64,000 nucleotides of DNA from Pyrrhosoma nymphula (taxonomy: Eukaryota; Arthropoda; Insecta; Odonata; Coenagrionidae): the NCBI GenBank assembly GCA_963573305.1, contig OY754329.1, forward strand, positions 80,996,576 to 81,060,575. Reading direction: 5' to 3'. The notes under the pieces were generated by a model that worked only from the letters and a program-made list of their open reading frames with translations, was not told the origin of the DNA and searched no databases. Shown here one piece after another: positions 40,001 to 55,000 of this stretch; within the stretch, counting starts at the first letter, position 1, and every line of letters begins with the position of its first letter. Made by a program: the position numbers and the translations under genes.

Positions 40001-43000
40001 CAATCGTGCTTGGGGGGGGGGGGGGGCAATGGCCCCCCCCGTTGTTGCGCTCCTGGCTGTGATTAGGAGCACAAAAAAATATAAATTATAGTATTATGGA
40101 TGCAAGAGGGCTTGAAACGTCTTCGGGGGAGTCTTCTAGTCTTTAGATCGATTGATAGCGGTGGAGGTGACGTCCATTTCCACCGTAAATACTGGTGATC
40201 CGACCAAAACGCCATGAGGTCCAATATTTGACCACAAAATTCTGTTTCCGTACGAAACTTCATTCGGGAACGGACGTTCCGTTTCCTAAGAGAAAACTGG
40301 AATAGGTGGAATGTAAATAAACGGCATACTTCTCCACCGAAAAAGCTTGTCCACTGAACAAGAAACGTATGTACAATGCGAGAGTTAAAAATATCATCCG
40401 GCTCCATCAAAACTTTTCGACCGCAGAGCAAAGGGAAAGATGAAAACCGAACAGGAAAAAAAATAGTCCTGAGGGCATGAACCTTCCAGATTTTCGTCGT
40501 AACAGATGCGTAAAATGCTTCAGTTTTCCATGAGCGGAGGTTAACATAAAAACCGCCTACATGCGTTTAAATTAAGCAAACATAAAATCGATTCGCAACG
40601 TACTGGAAAAAAAGTTTAACAAATAATTCCAATTTTCGAACTGAACGCAGTCAATAAAACATTTAGAACTAGCGATTATTAGAAGGTGGTGAGGATATTC
40701 ACGTTTCTGAGGACCAGACAATAGTGTTGAATTAATCTAAAGACCATGTTTTTATTTAAACTAAAATGAAGAAAATAAACCACCCTTCCTTGGCCCAAGG
40801 TCCCACGATTAAATTTTAAAGATAAAAGACTATATGTTCAAAACAAAAAACGTGGTGCGCATCAATTTCAATATCTATTTATTATGGAGCCCTGAGCTGC
40901 CTTGATGAATAATTGACTTTCTCAGAAGTAGCTTTAAGGCATCGAGTTGCCTGTTATTTCTCTCATGTTCATCTCCTGCCTCTATTAAAATCGTATTGTC
41001 GTAAAGGTATATAATATGTCACGTATTAAAACGTGTACTCAATGGCCCACGATTACCGCAGCGGCCAAGTACAAAAACCACTCTCCGGTTAAAGTTCCAT
41101 TAAACCCGTCCACGTAAGCAGCTCGGTTCTCAGATCGTCATACAACCGATTCGACTGATACATGGTTGAGTTTAGGTTGGAACTTGGTTCCCCTTTTCCC
41201 TCCTGAATCCCATCTTTACGGACCTTATTCAGCTTTAAAAAAAGCCGTAAAAAACGGAATTATTTTTAGCTACTGCCTCAATTTCGGCAACACCAGGGAC
41301 GCTCGCAAGTGTAGGCGGACGGAAAATATATTTTATTCGAGAGATGGAACCACGAACTCTTCATCAACCGAGAGCATACACCAGCGCTCCAAATGACAAG
41401 GAAAGTTACAACTTTATTTATTACGCATATGGGATGAAACGTCGCCAAGAAAAATTTATGGGGGCAATCGAAGGGCTTTTCCGATTCAACACGAAGAAGA
41501 GGCGAGTCTATTATTACGGAAAAGTGTCATAATTTTCCCACTAGAAGTATGGGCGCGATTCCTATAAAAACTTACTTTCCTGGATGCATTCAATATGCTC
41601 CAGCGAAAAATTCTGAGCCATTCAGATACTGCTCAAAATTAAAAGAACTTTTTTTAAGAATTGCATATATCGACTCATTCTCCGATAACTTTTTGCTTTA
41701 TAAGAGCTCCTTCGGACATTTTAGTCATTTGATACCTTACCGGTATAGGAAACAACACAATCGTTAAAAACAAAACAGTAAAGTATACAATACAACTAGT
41801 AAACACTCCACAATACTGATTTATATATTTTCAAATGGTTTCCCCAATTACGGCCTCATCAGGTAGAGTCACATATTCCAATCGTTCGCATTAACTATAC
41901 CTGATGATTTAGTGGCTGGAAACATTGCCTGTGACATATCTCGTAAACATAGTTTTAAGGTTTTACAAGTTGGCTTCTATTTCTTTTCGTACCGCGATAA
42001 AACTAGACTAGTAGTATCCTCTAACGTTGGCTTCATGAGGATACAGCTGTTCATCGATCACTGACGTTAAAAAGATTGTGTTATCCTATAAATAGCCTTG
42101 ATGCACTAAATGCAAGTAGACCAAAAGGTACAGGAGAATCAAGTTTTGAGACATTTTTATGCAGAAAAAGACGGATGAAGCAAAGCGTCACGCAGCCGAT
42201 TTTATTCCTAAGTGGATTGTAATAAGGATTATAAGGCAGCTCATCATGGAAGGGAAAGGTCACAATTGACAACGATATTTGTTGCTCGTGTACGATAAAC
42301 TCGTCGCCAACATCTCATAACTTGTTCGAGCCTCGGGCGATGCGTGGGAGAGGGTGAAGCAACACCACGGTTTGGGAAGTTAATTGGTCGCATACTAAAC
42401 ATTCAATCGAGAGCGTGGCAAAAAGTTTGAGTCCCAACAATTCATTCTACCCTCGAGCGAAAATAATTTTATGAACATCGAAGAGTTACAACGACCATCA
42501 AAGGCACTAATTGAACGCCTTAGGATAATTAAGTCTACTGTATTTATGGGTGTATTTTGAAAACAAACAATTTTATGCCATCAATATTCTGGATATTTTC
42601 GAGGGGAGAGTCATTTTCAGGGAAAAGGATAATACAAAAACACCCTGGAAAAAAACACGACCTTACTTTTTTTTCAAAAGGAAGAAAAAATTATAATTCA
42701 GATGAATTTGATACTCAAGGCAAAATACTGAGGTTCCATTCCAAGTCATTTCTCAATTTTTTAATGTGCCTGCACGGCGAAGATATTTTAAAGATCGCGC
42801 ATTCGTAAACGGTTCTGAACAACAAATCTGGGGGGAGGGCCTACAAAAATACAAATCCTTTCTAACCGTGAGGTAAGAAGTTGCACTACACAAGGCTTTG
42901 TGACTCAAGCAATGACAGATAATGCTCTTAAGAAGCTCACCGGACGAAATACTGAAAGAGATATATGTAACTTCACTCACGTTAGGTACCATATCGAGTA

Positions 43001-46000
43001 CGCCGCAAGAACTTGGGACACAGCAGATATATTCAATTCGCGAACAAAAAAATGCAAAGGAAAGCTGTGCATACGGTCGGAAACAGTTACGAACGCAAAT
43101 AGGACAACTGAGTCCCTGGAAGGACTGGATTGAGAGCCGCAAGTGACTTGAAGGTTACACGCAAGGATAAAATTACGATAAAAATGGAGAAAGCCTCCTA
43201 TAGCTGGTTTCGGATTGATATGGAAGGTACTAGTGCTCGTATCATTTTTACCTCATTACACCTCTATGACGGATTGCATTATAGATGCACAATGTGGTCA
43301 AATAGATGTACGAGTTATTTCTTTCAATAGTACATACCATTCACGATTGCGACAAAAACTGATGGATAACCTGATTCAACAGAGCGCATCCCTCTTTCCG
43401 CTCCAACTCATCGTCAACAGCAGTCATGATTTCGAAGATCAATTCTCTGCAGCCCTGCACTCCGCTCTCCTATCAGCTAGCAGTTTCATTTCTCCACAAA
43501 TCTACACTTAAGCGTCCCTCATAATTTGCCTCGTGCATTCCATCCTCGACTTTTCCCTGTTATTCTTACCATTTATTTATCCTCCCTCTGTCATTTTTAA
43601 GATCCTCTTGTGTCGCAAAATTTTCCCAGTAAGTTTGTGTCTTCTTCTCAGTAAGTTTTCGGCCCCAGTCTCTTCCCCATTTCTATTCCTAATTCTTCCT
43701 TTTTCTAAGCTGATTTCCTAAAACCCCGAAATAAGCCAAAGCCGGATCCCGATATCGGATTCCATCTGAGCGTAGAACTTCATCACAGGGTTGCTACGGA
43801 CCAGAAATTATGTAATTCCAGGACTTTTCCAGGTTTTCTAGGCTAATATTTTCATTTATTCCAGGGGAAAATATCCGTTCTTTGATAGGTGTGTATTTTA
43901 AAGAAGGCGCGAGTGTAGGAGCAACACACATTTACCCATGCACTGAGGGAGAATAAAGTTTCCCAACAAACGGAGCACCGTCACCATCGCTCTGGGGAGA
44001 AAATCGGCTTCCTTTCCGATGGCGTATTATTCTTAGGTCTCGGTTACGATGAGGGCCACGAATTACTCGTACAAAATCTAAGGAGAAGCAATATTTTATC
44101 TTACTAAGCATGAATTTAAAGAATAGGACCTGAAGTTTATTTTTGGGGCTAAATAAATTGCTAAACACTATATAAGAGCTCCAGACCCTCATTCAGGCTA
44201 CGTAATAACATCTTTAAGTCCACACTAAAACAGACAGTGCCTAAAATATTGGAAATTTGACTTGAAAAAGCAAATTTAGAGGCTAATTTCTCATTTTCCC
44301 CGACTTTTCCAGGTTTGCTAGGCCCATTTTCAATAGCCACGACTTTTCCAGGTATTCTAAGCTTTTCAGGTCTGTAGCAACTCTGTCATCAGTCACGTTA
44401 AGTTGATTAGAGCGATTTTTGTTTATGTACAGATTTGCGATAAATTTTGCATACGTGTTCTTATAGGTAATATCTAAACATAAAATTAAAAAAACTGCAT
44501 GTTACCGATATGGTTTCTTGGCAATTCAATGCTATTTTAACACGTAGCCTTAAATCACTTTTTACATATTTACAAATAATTCGATTACACATGTACAGAC
44601 TTTCTCCTAAACGTGAAATAATACATTTCATATTATTATAATGGCTGATAACAAATATCAAGGTATCATGTCGAGTTAAAAAAGCGTATTTAGATATGAT
44701 TTTCGCTTAAATTTCGAATTCAGCACCGAAAATCTGAGTCAAAACAATAATTCAATTAAGGAAAAACATTTATAATATAATTCTTGCATCATTTACATTA
44801 CTGCATGGTGATTTTCACCGAATAAATAGATGTACTTAGTGAAATGTGGTCCTAGAATGTTTTTTCGACCTACTTGAAAATTTAATAAAAAGTGCACTCA
44901 ATGACTCACGATAATCTCTCTAGCCACCTTAAGGATTTTGTGCGCAGTGTGGGAAGTGTGTGTTTTGACTTATTCTCCCAATTCGCGGTTTATGAGTGCT
45001 CTTGAATTCCGCAGGGACTGAAAGTTCTGAGTTTAGTCCGGGCTGTTTCTCATACTTGATAGGTGCTTTCTCGTGTAGCCACCGTTCTGATGATTCGCAA
45101 AGGGGCACACAGTAATCCTCAGGAATATTTCCACCTAAGAGAGACTGCCACTAGATATTCTTTCCGCATGCATTTGCAGAAATGAAAGGGTACCGTGGCC
45201 GCTGAAATGTGGCCTAATAATAATATTATATAATAATTATGACTCCACCACCAATAAACACTATAAACCACATAAAATATTTGGGCTAGAGGTAGCTCTT
45301 TTAGTTACAGACCTGGGGCGAGGTTACCATCCGAGAATGTAATGTATTCCTTCAGATGGATGCTCCATACTCTAATAAACCCCAAGAATTACAACTAAAT
45401 TTAAACATGATGTGGTACCAATTATTACAATGAGAATAGCAATGGTCCACAAGTTAAACGAAGAGCATACAACAACTGGATCCATAACCCTGTACAGTTT
45501 AAAGATAAAAAATAAGCTGTGGGCAAATTATATTAATTACTTGAACTCCGTGGGCGTTTAAAAAGTGCCTTTAGAGCAGCTAGAATCACAATCCCAACTA
45601 TTATGCTAAATATGAAAGATAATCATAAACACCAAATGACTTTCCTCTGAAGGGCCAATTGATAACGAATGCAGCCTTTTCATCCGTAGGTCAAGGGTTA
45701 AGCCTTCCATTTTGGACATTTGTTTGCCAAGCTTGTTGACGGGATGTCAGCAAATTGAGTCACACGCATCACGCGTAGGAGGAAAACCTTTTGCAAGTAC
45801 TCTCGAGGCAAATTACCCAAACGTCAATTAGTACGCAAAAACAAGAGTTGGAGTACGTGTAATTGAAAGCCCATCCGAAAAATCTGAGCTGAAACAGCTT
45901 CGATGATTACCTGAGGTCGGAATCAGTTGAACCCTCTAACAGGACCGAACGATCTCCTTCGTTTACACGTCATACATCCACGACAATAACACGATAACTT

Positions 46001-49000
46001 AAACTGTTATCCTGATTTATATTTTAATGAGCAAAATGATCGGTCTATACACTCCACTGTAGTACTCTACTGAAATTACTTACAACTTTACAAAATTAAT
46101 TTGCCATTATAAATTGCTCCAAGAAAAAATCCACCAAATTGTTGTGCCGAATCTGCGCGAGAAATAGGAAACCTAGTAAGTTAGCCTGATTAGTTTCCAC
46201 TCAACTCCCGTTACGCTCATTCAAAAGTGAGCCTTGGAATTTAAAAGAAAGGACATAAACAAATTAGGGCAGAACTTTTGGAATTTATTTTGTTCTAACC
46301 TCACGCATCACGAGTCCCGGTACAGCGATTTTTTTCATGCTGGAGACTTCCTTCATACATAAATTCATTCATTAAGTAAAGTAATCTACCGGTTAGAGGT
46401 ACTTTTTGATAGAGTTAAGTAAAACTCCTTCAAATTTTTACACGGACAGGGTCCTTTTTACCCGTAATATTTCATTATTTATCTCAACGTAATTCCTACC
46501 CTTCTTCACCCAGTCCATAAAACCTATTCTCTTTTTTCCCCTTCCCCGCTTTCCCAAATCCTTCCCTCTATCACGGCCTTAAGCAACCAATCGCCCCTCA
46601 TTATCTCTTCTAGCCACCTACCCTGCCTCCCCCTAATCTCATCCAGAAGCTTCCTCTCCTCACCAACCATTACAAGCACTTCATCGTTTGTCTTCTTTTC
46701 CGACCACCACACTTCTCCATCGTCCTCCAAGCCAACATTGCGAACGCCTGGAACCTATTCTCGTCCTCCTTTCTCAGAGTCCACGTTTCTGCCCCATACA
46801 ATGCTACACTCCACGGGGCAGAAACGCGGACTCTGAGAAAGGCTGGCAGGGGGGGGGGTCCCTACCATGAGTAATCGTAACTGCTCCTGCCAGTCCAGCT
46901 TTAAGGGTCATTGGAACACGCAAGCCCTTCCACCACGTCACGGTTGTAGTCCAGGAGAAGGGCATGTACAAATACGCTTGCTAAAAATTATATATTTTTT
47001 TCCAACGCATTATATGGTACCTAAAAGTTAAAAGGAAAAAAAACGATGAATACCTAAAAATGAATACTCCTTCTATGAATAAAAAAATACTACTGGAATA
47101 CTTCATTAACGATTGTGACTTTATCAACGCAAATGCAACCGTGAGCTCGACGAGGAAACAAGGAAAGGGGCCACACCACTCATATTTTCCAGTTCACGGG
47201 CCAACTGGGCAAGATGACATGACTCCCCCGGATTTCACTGGCAATTTCATGTACTGCAAATGATTTTACCCTAATAAAACGACAGGTGAAATAGTTTTCA
47301 GTCTATGCACGTCAAGAGTCAATAAGAGACGAGGAAAAGTATCCGTGTTCCTATCCAATGGTTATCTGCCACTTACCAAAATAAAGCCTTACATTACCGA
47401 AATAGAAGCTCACAACATTTTGCGCGTAATATGAATTGCCTAAGTTTCATTAAATTGAACCTCTGTCAATCAAATTTTATCGAGCGAAAATAAGCGAATA
47501 CCCAACTCGGTAATTAACGCCATGAAGAGACATCATAACGCAATGTACTCATTTGAGAGTTAAGTTCCTAATCAGCAATTAAAAAAATAAAATAACGCCG
47601 AATGGAAAATCTGCAACGAAATTATGTAAACGAGTCTCCGAAAATAAATATGAAGGATAACTAATAAATTCCGATTGGGGTAAATGTCACCGAATGCAAG
47701 GACACACTTCATCGATCATACTCCATTTTCACTAACGTTAAGTCAGCGGACGTTCCAAGGTTTTACTAGCAATAAGTTAAAAAAGTCTCATTGCAACACC
47801 ATTTCACTACCAAAGAAATGAGGCGAACCAGCGCCCTTCAACTGATAATAACGGCATCAAGCAACACACTTCTTGAAACGATAGCTTGCATTTCAAATTA
47901 CACAAAAGTGAAGGAAAATAAACTTTTTCCACGTCTGATAAATGAGTTGTGTTTTACCGGGGCGAATAGAGCAGGAATAAATACGGGATGTCAAACCGCA
48001 GAATCTATATGATTTTCAAGGGATGATGAGGATTCTGCCACCGCAAAAACAAGTAAATGGATACATACACTTCATAAAAGCTCGACTAAATGTTATCGGC
48101 ATAATGAAAATTCAGCGAAGTAGAACTAAAAAACTTACGGACACATTCAGTGGCATAACAGCCTCTGAAAACAATGAGGGAACGAACAGCGAATGGAAAG
48201 AATCTTTGAGGATGGCAAGGGATAAAATACATGACGCAGATTATGAGGGATATCAAGCTGTGTAATTATGACGGAATGACACCGCTCTGAAAAGGAGTGG
48301 AAAGCAACAGAAAGCCAATTTACAGATTATGAATATAAAACGATTTGTTTAAAAAACTTTTACAAACCACAGAAAAAATATACACTCTCACACAAACACG
48401 ACCCGGGTTTCGGCGCTGAGCACCATCATCAGGTGCTCATCGGTGCTCAGCGCCGAAACCCGGGTCGTGTTTGTGTGAGAGTGCATATTTTTTCTGTGGT
48501 TTGTAAAAGATTTTTAAACAAATCGTTTTACAGAATGGAATACCACAAAGTTAGCAGTGAGCTCAATTTATTTATAGATTGATGAATGGTGAAGATGATG
48601 AACATCTCTACCTCAAAAACAACTGATCGGCACAGGCTAGCGCAAAAAGAAAAAAAGCGCAGGATATAATACGAGCTTTCGTAGACAACACATCTCAGGT
48701 GTCACAAATCTTTTAGTAAAGGTAAAACAAGGTTTATGAATGCTAATATGAGAACGAAGTAGGCTTACAATTCGAGAAAATTAATATAAAGAAAGGAATA
48801 AATTACATGGACAAGTAAGTAGTCCGCTTGATTGCGCTACCACACATATGTGTATTGCATGTCGGTGAAATTTCATCTCCCATTGCAGGCATTTGGAAAT
48901 GTTTCCTTACGCAGTAACAGTCTTAGTTTCATTAACTATCGAGGGATATAGTGTAGGCCGTGATGGTGAAAACTCACCCCCTGCCACGATCACTTTCGAT

Positions 49001-52000
49001 GGCTTGCAGGGTATTATGTAGGAGTACATGAGATACTTGGGGAATTCCCGAGGTTTAAACGTTATCTTCAGCTTTGAAAATAAAATATGCGACCTTCACG
49101 CATTGCCAGACAATTTGGAATCGAATGAGAGTTCAAAACGATGTACGCCTCGGAAATATTGTTTTCCCAGAAAACAAATTATTCCCAGCCCTTTTACATT
49201 TCCTACCATCGCCACAAAAGTCTCTGATAGTGAGTGAGCGACATAATTTGTTTCTCAACACTTATCTGCGTTCCAAAGGTTTCGCCTTCGCTCATTCGTA
49301 TTTCCAATAGTCTCACATCATTACTTTCTCGCAAGGGTGAACATAAACATCACGTAATATGAAACAAACATCTCATTTCCTACGCCGTCGCGGAGATAGA
49401 ACTTCTTTTATCGGAGCCGGCAAGGGAGAAAGTTAATTACGACGGCACACAGTGGGCTGAAATCGAAAAAAGCTGGACAAAATTCCAAAATGGCTTTTTT
49501 GGAGATAGAATCATGAAACTTGGTACAAATACTCACAACTGATTGGCAACCAAGGAATGGCAGGTCATTAGTCATATTCTATCGCCGATGCTGAGATACA
49601 GGGGCTCAAACACACCGAAATTCCAAAATTTTTTCCAGACTTCCGTTTTCTGCGAAAATCTTCCTATTTAAGTTGAGGGTGACGCTCGCTGTGGAAGGAA
49701 TTTGGTCGGATAAAAAACTACTACATCTGTTAAAACCACTCTTTTACTTCACTATGCTTAACTTTGGGAGTTTTTTTTCCAAAATTTATGTGACATTGCG
49801 TTACAAAATGGCGGACGCTATTTTCACGCAATCACTCGTAATTTCATACTCGGCGATTTTTAACTCAGCAGAATAATTGAGAGTGGACGTGAAAAAATCC
49901 ACCAATGCCGCATTAAAAATCCCAGTAATATAACGCGATACGCGAACAGTCGACAGCCATTCTCTACCTCCTCAAGATCATCATACCTACGAAAACAGGA
50001 CATTCCCACGTTGGTGTGTTACCAAGTGACGCGAAAGGAAATAGCTGCATTCAGATATATCACTAGGTTTCGGTTTTAAAATGTATGATTAAAAGTTACC
50101 TCGTAGCAAGAACCGTCGAGGATAGCATTTTCTGTCATCCACACTTTGGTCAACTAAACAGTAGTTTAGAACTTTCTTCGACCAACGTAATAAACCTAAT
50201 TTTCGAGTAATTTTTAACCATGCATTAATTTACTGGGCCTTAGTTTACCATATATCCTTGCGTTTTTATAAAGAAGCATTTCCCTGATTTCCAAAATACG
50301 TGCTGACTTTTACGAATGAGGGGAAGGAACCATTGAGCTCACATTCAGTAATCTTTTCCATCGGATTTAACATTCAAATGGATCCAAGAATTTCGACGCA
50401 GGTATTAATCGCCGAGCCGTGACCTCTAATCAATTAGCGGTCAAAAATGGCAAAGAAAATTATTAATAAAAATGCGTTTGAGCTAATTTACCACCTGGTA
50501 CTAATCAATGCTGCTAGTTCGGACGAAATGGATTGATTTTATATATTCACTTCAAATATTGGCATATAGTATGATTCCATTAATGCATATACTAATAATA
50601 ATAATTAACCCACCATCCTAAGTAATCATAATTCTCATATGTCCTCATACCTCTTCCTTTTAGTACAACTTTTTAACTACATCCGAGCGTTTTCCTCAAG
50701 AGAATTTACCATCTATTTATTTTCTTATGGGGATCTAATATCGGGACATACTTAGGAGGGAAAGCGAGACAATGTCTATGTGGTTGGGATGCAGAATGGG
50801 GACAGTCCAAGAACCTACTAATCAGCTGGTAGAATACTTGAATGAATGAATATGGGAAAAATGGCCGCGGAGAAACACATTTGCAAGGGTTTGCCACCAA
50901 ATGCAACGAGTATTAACGTCTTCCATTAACTCTAATAAATACTCCTTTCCATCTTCCAACGCGGGGAGGGGGGGCTAGCTCAGCAATGGTAAGACGCAAT
51001 AGAATACTAGTGCAACCGTATTTCTAAAATTTATAAGTCTCTCCCTACACCATTCACCACAGGTATGACCGAGGGGATCGGTGTCCGTGTCTCGAGGGCA
51101 GGCTACTCGTTCAGGAGGTACCACCACTGGATGAACATCGCGACGCTCCTGGTGCTGCTTTCGTGGGGAGTGGGCGGTGGAGTGATGGCCATGCCCAGGG
51201 GTCTGGCGCCGCCGCCTCGATTCCAAGACCCCGCGTCCCTGCCCATCCTGGACGAGGTGGCCGTCGCCGAGATCAGAGAGCACCTGGCCAACGTGGAGCC
51301 GGTGAGTTGCACCACATTTTTTTTCGATTACCTTTCCATAGGGCCGCTTGAAGAGACAACACATACGAGGCCTCCTCAAAAAGTTCTAGGACTTATTTTT
51401 TTTTAATTTAAAAAAAACATTACTACTCATCCAACATTACCCCCTTCGAAGACTACCCCTTGCTTAGTCTCACACTTTTCCAAACGGCGCTTCCACCGCT
51501 GAAAATATTAGGTAAACGCGTCTTTCGGGATCTTGCTTAGTTCCCTCAGCGGTTTTTGTTTCATCTCCTCGATTGTGCAAAATCTTCGTTTATTTAGGAA
51601 GAACTTAAGCCTTAGAAACAGAAAAAAAGACGGCAGGGTCCTAATCAATGAGTATGGAGAATGATGAAGGGTTGTTTTCCAGCATTTGTGCAATACTAGC
51701 AAAAAAACAAGGGCTGACTGAGCATGAGAATTGTCGCGGTACATCTCCGATACAAAACAGCGAAAATTTCAGGTATCTTCCAATGAATACTCACACGCGA
51801 TCGCCAAAAATCAAAGAGGTGATAAAAACGACTGAATATTTGACCTTGTAGGATGAATTCGTGGATATGAACTACCTCGGAATCGAAGAAAACAGTCATC
51901 AAGGCTTCAATATTTGATCGGGATTGATATGCTTCCTTGGGTCTTGGAGTTAACCTACATTTCCATATGCCATGCACTGCCATGATGGTATAGAGGAATG

Positions 52001-55000
52001 TGCTATCAATATTCTCACTCTGAAGAAGATCCTGGCAACCCAATGTTGCCTCTCCTCTTTCGTCAAGAGCCGCAACGCATCATAATATCTCAGAACGCGA
52101 AAATATGCTTTTACATAGTCAGCTGTATCTTGACAACTAGAAGGCACGACAAAAATGAGGTAACGCCTGAGGCTTCTTCAAAACAGTAGGTACTACCAAC
52201 CGCACGAAGTTGCAACAATTGATTGCCGCGTAATCCAAACAGTCCTGGGGCGCGATCACGGTACTACATAACTCCTGCGCTCTCGTTATCGTTACTATTC
52301 AATTGAGCTCATGAGAACGACAACATAATCGCCATTCATAAAATTTTGTCAGGTGTCAAATCGAAGTACGAAAGTACGAGCACCCATTCCACTCTCAAAG
52401 TCTAACTCTGCACTAAGTTACAGCGACTTCAAAACTCCTGTTTGCGTTTTATTTTTAACATCCGTTACGATGAACATGTTACGCCTTATTATAAAAAATA
52501 AAATGGCTGAAATTGGATAAACGCCGTATACTTCAAAAGGCTTTATGTTTGTTTAAGGTACTGAAATCCAAAAAATCCGTCTTATTTGTATGAAAACATT
52601 ATATATAATGTAAATACTGGGAAGAGATCAAATCGAATCACTGAGATATTCCATGTTCCTAAATACCAGTCTTTAATATTTGACCACTCCTTCCTCATTT
52701 CTTCCTGCAAGCTACGGAATTGTTTACCTGAAAATGTTAGAACCTCTTCTACAATTTCGATGTTCAAAAGAAATATGACTGACCAGTTATGCAACTTAGC
52801 TTAATCTTCTCGTATATCAAATCAATATGATCAATTCTTGAAATGTGATTTCATATCTGTGCATTGCAATGTTGAATGAGATTCGTCATGCTCTTTTGTT
52901 ATCATACTGTTTGATGTTGTGTCTATTACTTTATATTCCATTATTCTTAATGCAAAATGTGTAAGCAATGCGATTGATAATCTGTTGCCTGTTTTAATTT
53001 CTCAATCCTTAATGCGTGATCTTAAATCTGTGCACTGTTACCCTAATTTTCACATGTTATTTATTTTCTTATTCATTGGTTATTGTTGGTTTATATGTGG
53101 TGTTCCTTAATGAAATTCGTATGTATTTCTGTCACCATTGGCCCCATTTGTTGTGGCATGTAATAATATTTAAATGTTCCAGGGGACATAAAGTCCCAGA
53201 ACAATAAAGACTGTTTTCAATTCCACATCCATTCATCACCCAATTCCTCCCAACTTTTACCGCTAATTCTTCTCACATCCCATGTCCAGCGCATTCAGCC
53301 CACAGTTATGCTTATGATAGTTTTAACTGATGAAGTGCATTCTTAGGACAGTAACTGTAAGCATTACCCTTCTAGAGCAGTTTGCGATTTGGATCACGAT
53401 AACTACAACGCGGAAAAAGGAACCATGATCCCACCCCAGGAACTTTTTAATCAGACCTAGTATATACATACATACGCATCGCGCCGTTCCCTTTCGGGGT
53501 AGGAACAGCCATATGAGCTTCAAGTCTCGGCGTAGGACCTGGAAAACAGGCTCCATTTTAACAATGACCTCCATACTGCCCTATCATCCTTGTAAACCTC
53601 TTTCGTTTCTACTGCATTCATGCATTGCTTCATAAATATTCTCTAGTTCTTAAGACTCCTAATACTTCTCCACTTATGAAACTCTTTTACTATACTCAAC
53701 CACGATTTCCTCATCCCACGCCTTCCTCTCAATTCAGACACTCCTCTCTCATCAATGAATTTAGTTATTCGACTCTCATCCTAAACCTAAGACCTAAACC
53801 TTCTCCACATACCCCAAGCCCGTACCAACCAATACCTAAATTCCTTCCCGATTATAGCATCCAAGTTTTGGAATTCATTATCCCCCTCAATAAAATGCTC
53901 CTCCACTCAGGAATATTTTAAGAGGAAATTGTACGGATATTTAAAACAGTAGCTCTGTTGTTTTGAAATGTATGAATCTTTGTGTTGATTAATTTGATTT
54001 TTGTTAGAACCTTTGTTTTCAATTGCTCTTGTGTTTATGCTATGCTTATTGTATTATGAGCAGAATATTTCCTGTACTTATTCTTTTTTGCTCTTATGAG
54101 TTTCCCAGAGCATCAATAAACCATTCATTCATTCTCTCAACATGACCCAGCCAACAAGGCACGCTCCTTTCATGCATGTCCATTACTAGAGCACCCATTC
54201 CACATCCATTCATCACCAAATTCCTCCAACTTTTACCGCTAATTCTTCTCACATCTCATGTACAGCGCATTCAGCCCACAGTTATGCTTATCCCGGCATG
54301 GCCAAGTTTCACTGACAGGCAATATAGTGGGGAGGAGCACACTTTCGTACACTGCGATTTTTCATCTTTAGACAAACATACATTCCTTGATATGCTCCAT
54401 ATGCTACGTACGACTTTCCCTGCACAATTCGCACGCCTACGCAATCTATCTCCTCATCTATACATTCAACTTTCCAAAGAATTCGAACGGCGTGTATAAA
54501 ATATCATCCAATTGCTCAATTACTTCACCATTCACCAACAATTATGCAACTTCAACACACATGCATGCCATAGACTTATGAGATCTCAAATTCAGGTTAT
54601 CCGTTCGATATGCTAAGCAGAAAAATCAATGCTTATGGTTCCACGAATGGGCTCATAATACTTATAGTGGGCCTGATAGGCGGTGTAAAACTACTTTTGA
54701 ATTCGATCGGTGAGCAAGATGGCGGGTGCGCATTGAATCTTTTGAAGGAGAAGTTAATTGATGAAAGAGTTATAATGTGACGAATGATGACATCATTTAT
54801 CCTTACAATTTAAATTTTAATTACCTATGAAACTAATACAAAAATAAATTTTATTCAGCAGCAACTACGAAAATAAAAAAATGATCGAAGCAACACCAAA
54901 CTAATGGGAGATAGAATTACGAAATCAATAGTTCCGACAATCAAAATTAAGTAATGAGGGCGATAATTTTATAGATCTAATACCTTTCAATTCCACTGCT

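Noticed and set aside
50971..50996. tRNA gene
   Set aside because: Only an A-box-like string; there is no B box and no cloverleaf.
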